Of a stretch of 64,000 nucleotides of DNA, positions 63,535-64,000 are shown piece after piece. Source of the stretch: an uncultured Bacteroides sp. (lineage in GTDB: Bacteria > Bacteroidota > Bacteroidia > Bacteroidales > Bacteroidaceae). The stretch is from positions 1 through 64,000 of the forward strand of contig CASDXF010000024.1 of assembly GCA_949285075.1 (NCBI GenBank), given 5' to 3'. The notes under the pieces are model-generated. The model had not been told where the DNA came from. It did no database searches and saw only the letters and a list, made by a program, of their open reading frames with translations. Every line of letters starts with the position of its first letter. The first letter of the stretch is position 1. The translations under genes were made by a program, and so were the position numbers.

Positions 63535-64000
63535 ATCTTAAAAAACGACCATTCTGAAAAATGGAATATTCTGACACCTCAAAAACGCGATAATTCCGGA
63601 CGAAGCAGGGTCCGGACGAAAAAGACGCGTTCCTGAAGCATCGGCGAAATTCAAGATGTCATCAAAAGCGGATTTTAGGGAACACCTCCAACCCCATAAG
63701 GCAAGAATTATTTCTTATAGTAATCTATCCACCCCATATCGTACAATATAGACACTTTCATTTCGTTCAGAAAATCGGCGCAACTAGAAGCTAAAAAGTG
63801 TAAATTTCACGTTCGATTCACTAAAGCGGGCTTTCCCCATCACTTGCCCTTAATCTTTCCTCCGAAAATTAGCCCTACGGCTCGTGAGAAACAGGGCGAC
63901 AGCTCACAAGCGATAGCCCGTTCCGACAAACGGGAAAGCCCTTTCCAACATCCGCCGAAGAGCTAAAAGATGAATATTTATGCGTTTTTTCGCCAGAATA
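63535..64000 (+). repeat. composite repeat, copy 5, cut by window end
   Basis: Module 1 has ATCTTAAAAAACGACCATTC and AAAACGCGATAATTCCGGAC (63536-63605); module 2 has CAATATAGACACTTTCATTT (63745-63765); the 22-bp array has units at 63880 and 63902 (GCTCGTGAG, GCTCACAAG); module 4 begins TTTATGCGTTTTTTCGCC at 63976. The rest lies outside the window. Confidence 0.8.

Overview
The window is chromosomal DNA from a member of the phylum Bacteroidota, most likely order Bacteroidales. The evidence is the gene content (GldE next to SSB and MutY, an HU-HIG DNA-binding protein, fimbrillin and DUF5119 lipoproteins, a dipeptidyl peptidase IV, a SusC-like outer-membrane barrel, the thiS-E-G-C-H-F operon) and the many promoter boxes of the form TAnnTTTG/TAnnTTCG in front of genes. 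I see no tRNA, rRNA, CRISPR array, transposase, integrase or phage gene. The genus cannot be fixed from sequence alone.

Layout. 0.5-7.1 kb: a small nucleotidyltransferase, PspC, endonuclease IV, a large outer-membrane barrel protein, a HAD phosphatase and FabI. 7.3-15.5 kb: an RsmI-like methyltransferase, then lipA and dpp4, nagB, a flavodiiron protein, a radical SAM protein and an HU-like protein. 16-20 kb: an uronate locus (GatC-type PTS IIC without IIA/IIB, a KduI isomerase carrying a signal peptide, an ExuT-like MFS transporter) ended by a strong terminator. 20.5-24.5 kb: mazG and a fimbrillin pair. 25.3-29.3 kb: a three-gene biotin-dependent acyl-CoA carboxylase/decarboxylase operon preceded by a cobalamin riboswitch. 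30.4-36.6 kb: a seven-gene thiamine operon behind a TPP riboswitch. 36.7-45.6 kb: a small outer-membrane barrel, a double META-domain lipoprotein, a PPTase, gldE, ssb, mutY, HU, a tiny AURKAIP1/COX24-type protein and RNase E/G. 45.7-53 kb: a transglutaminase-like lipoprotein, an isolated 45-residue ORF, a frameshifted heparinase II/III gene and an acyltransferase. 53-58.7 kb: a nucleosidase, queD-queE, lutABC, a lipoprotein and a pyridoxamine kinase. 58.7-63.3 kb: cutC, rny, zapA with a coiled-coil partner, and a TonB-domain protein.

The least explained material is between the genes. Long non-coding islands hold a composite repeat of about 540 bp with the same order of modules each time (four full copies and one cut by the window end, in both orientations). 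Each copy contains a short tandem array with a 22-bp period. At least five further arrays of 22-23 bp period, with different unit sequences, lie in other gaps. A separate family of about 165-195 bp elements with terminal inverted repeats (MITE-like) sits in the same islands, and a different 122-bp element has perfect 23-bp inverted ends. These repeats, the B12-controlled carboxylase operon and the exported KduI are the main points worth following up.
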